From Fragilaria radians (lineage: Eukaryota; Bacillariophyta; Fragilariophyceae; Fragilariales; Fragilariaceae), in contig CAAAJI010001021.1 of assembly GCA_900642245.1 (NCBI GenBank), positions 9,604-19,760 of the forward strand: a stretch of 10,157 nucleotides of DNA. Reading direction: 5' to 3'. Positions 8,612 to 10,157 of this stretch are shown here, piece after piece. Every line of letters begins with the position of its first letter. Position 1 is the first letter of the stretch. The translations under genes and the position numbers were made by a program. The notes beneath the pieces are model-generated. The model ran no database searches. It was not told where the DNA came from and saw only the letters and a program-made list of their open reading frames with translations.

Positions 8612-9036
8612 TCAGGTCAAAGAAGATGTCATAGAAGAGGCACTTCTGTGTAACACTGTGCTTATATCATATTCTTCAGGACCTTAAATGTTAGAGCATC
8701 ACCTACATTTTCTGCAAACCAAACAAAATATCCAGGCCTCTAAGTAGTCTCTGGGAATTTGGAAACAGGATCTAAGTACAGAACAGGTTCAAACCAATAA
8801 AATATCAAGAAATGGGAAATGTCTGGTGTCGCCACCCCCCCCCCCCCCCCCCTTGAAACTTGTTCTGGTATTTTCCAAATGAGTCGACAGTTTGCACTTA
8901 GATTATGGGCATGTGATAAGGAATCCTGTGCTAAGAAGCACATGTTATCTAGCGCACCTGTTCTATCTAAGAATACTTGAGCATCAGATTGAAATTGAAG
9001 TATTATCATGGTAACAGTGATCCAACAACGCAACAA
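8612..9036 (-). pseudogene. LTR-retrotransposon pol remnant (region after the integrase core)
   Basis: The minus strand reads ANCRLIWKIPEQVSR, then TPDISHFLIFYWFEPVLYLDP, then FPETT, a TAG stop (8740-8742), RPGYFVWFAENVGDALTFKV and, after a frameshift near 8680, DISTVLHRSAS. The series (TPDIS, a W/F-EPV segment, GRFVG-like GYFVWFAENVG, ALTFK, and a closing V-HRS/RS-A motif) is the conserved linker after the integrase core in Ty1/copia- and gypsy-like polyproteins that I know from diatom genomes. No DDE core, reverse transcriptase, LTR or primer-binding site is visible. An 18-G run (minus strand) interrupts the segment between VSR and TPDIS without breaking the frame. A stop and a frameshift make it non-functional. 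Confidence 0.75.
8835..8852. repeat. 18-C homopolymer
   Basis: An uninterrupted run of 18 C on the plus strand (G on the minus strand) lies inside the retroelement remnant. The rest of the neighbourhood is AT-rich. Homopolymers of this size slip during replication and sequencing, so the exact length is doubtful. Confidence 0.95.
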
Positions 9037-9329
9037 AACTATTTATCATTTTGTGCAACACATCTGCTAGAGAAACGAAAGATATTTCTCAATTCAAAGA
9101 AAATCAGTTTTTCTCTTGTCCATGCAGTGAGCAAAATTTTCGTTTTACTTATCATACGTAGCATGACAATATCTACATTGCAAGCTTTTTGCCACATTCA
9201 CTTTTGAATAAACAAAACAGAGGAATTTTCAAAATTACTTTTGGAAGTAAAACGGAAGGAAATATATGCAATTATTTGTCCCCTTGAATAAATTTTAGAA
9301 TATTTCAACTAAACAATTATTCTAACCCC
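9037..9329. other. AT-rich junction between the pol remnant and the PiggyBac-like pseudogene
   Basis: No gene is recognised on either strand. On the minus strand this follows the transposase stop at 9330-9332 and precedes the pol remnant, so it should contain the end of one element and the broken start of the other. I could not identify a terminal inverted repeat or a TTAA target duplication by eye. Confidence 0.4.
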
Positions 9330-10157
9330 TTACGTTGGATTGCAGCCAGCCATGAATGCAGGAACTTGCAATTCTGCACAATGAAAGGTCTTGCCTCCAA
9401 TCCACCTTTTCAGTGATGCACTTCCATGCACACAATGAATTGTTTCCTCATTTGGCTCAGCAATTGGAGAACTGGGAGTATTAGCTAAATCATTTGAATA
9501 AAAACGTGACAACATTTCAATCCTGAAATACAATGAAACAATCATTTTCAGCAACACAAGGTTGTTGACACATTTGTGTAGGTTTGTCATAGGTTTGCAC
9601 AAGGAGCCATGAGCCTCAAGGTTTTAAGGATACTATTGACATGGCTTCTTTCAAATGAGGACGGTTGAATGCATCAATGTTATTGAAGCAAACAGTTCCG
9701 ATGATTCCAATGTCTTCTCATGAAAGCAGTCTCAATTGATAAGCAAGTACATGCCTTGTGTAAAAATTGTCTACGATCAATGTCCTTGTCTTGTTTGAAT
9801 TTTTGAACAATTTTGTCTGATGAGCCATTTGGAGACACCATAGGGCTGATACAGGTTTAGGATTTATCAGATTGTTGTCAACTCATTGATCATATGGTCC
9901 ACTCCAATCTCAAAATACCTTGCAATAAGACTGAGCAGGCAGTACATTTGTCTTATTCCCAGATCCGTTATCTCATAAAGTATGCACATTGCATGCTTCC
10001 AACCAACAACAGCATAGAACCAGATACCAAATTTCACAGGCTTGCTTTTCATTTAGGACCTTGCACCAGTACAAGCTTTGCAACAAATTGCATTCTCATC
10101 AAGTGCACTGGAGCCTTTAGGGACTGCCACAGACGCAGCATTCTTCATAAAGTGATG
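9330..10157 (-). pseudogene. PiggyBac-like transposase pseudogene (copy B), N-terminus beyond the window
   Basis: PiggyBac transposases cut and paste DNA at TTAA sites with a DDE/D RNase H-like domain. In minus-strand order I see SSALDENAICCK (first catalytic Asp, codon 10098-10100), an in-frame TAA at 10053-10055, MKSKPVKFGIWFYAVVGWKH (the family KPxKxGIKxW segment), then in a shifted frame DNGSGNKTNV and PAQSYCKVF. Next come MAHQTKLFK and TRTLIVDNFYTRHVLAYQL (second Asp codon 9769-9771), IGIIGTVCFNNIDAFNRP (the family G-TVR-N step), and GSWLLVQTYDKP. The end is a Cys-containing tail, CVHGSAS...GGKTFHCAE...MAGCNPT, closed by TAA at 9330. At least two frame changes and several stops break it. 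The Cys-rich tail resembles the PiggyBac C-terminal zinc-binding domain, with some expected Cys replaced. The start lies outside the window. Confidence 0.8.

Noticed and set aside
8612..9036. A functional cellular gene on the minus strand
   Set aside because: It contains an in-frame TAG at 8740-8742, a frameshift near 8680, no ATG start and an 18-G tract; the motifs are those of a retroelement polyprotein.

Overview
The window looks like nuclear DNA of a eukaryotic alga, most probably a diatom or a related stramenopile. It holds an Aquarius-type spliceosomal helicase, a nuclear-encoded complex I subunit split by a classical GT-AG intron, and transposon debris (PiggyBac-like and a Ty1/copia- or gypsy-like pol remnant) of types I associate with diatom genomes. 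The lineage is an inference: no rRNA or barcode gene is present. Spacers are AT-rich and the two genes are less so.

Layout. 1-400: AT-rich sequence with no recognisable gene. About 400-1297: a family of ~190-bp tandem repeats (two full copies, one truncated, one interrupted). 1298-2283: spacer and upstream region of the helicase gene. 2284-6365 (+): AQR, one 4-kb exon; its continuous frame ends at 6183, but the conserved C-terminus continues in another frame to 6365. 6366-6476: short convergent spacer. 6477-7419 (-): NDUFA12 (B17.2 subunit of complex I), two exons around a 199-bp intron and a long charged C-terminal extension. 7420-7940: upstream region of NDUFA12 with an 8-bp microsatellite. 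7940-10157 (-): decayed mobile elements, namely a short PiggyBac-like fragment, a retroelement pol fragment holding an 18-C homopolymer, and a larger PiggyBac-like transposase pseudogene that runs off the right edge.

The two real genes are convergent housekeeping genes with unrelated jobs (intron-binding helicase of the spliceosome; respiratory complex I). They are neighbours without a visible functional link. I see no defence system, CRISPR array, tRNA or rRNA. The points most worth checking are the AQR frame break near 6138, the 190-bp repeat array with its conserved hairpin, and the two ~90%-identical PiggyBac-like segments flanking the retroelement remnant.
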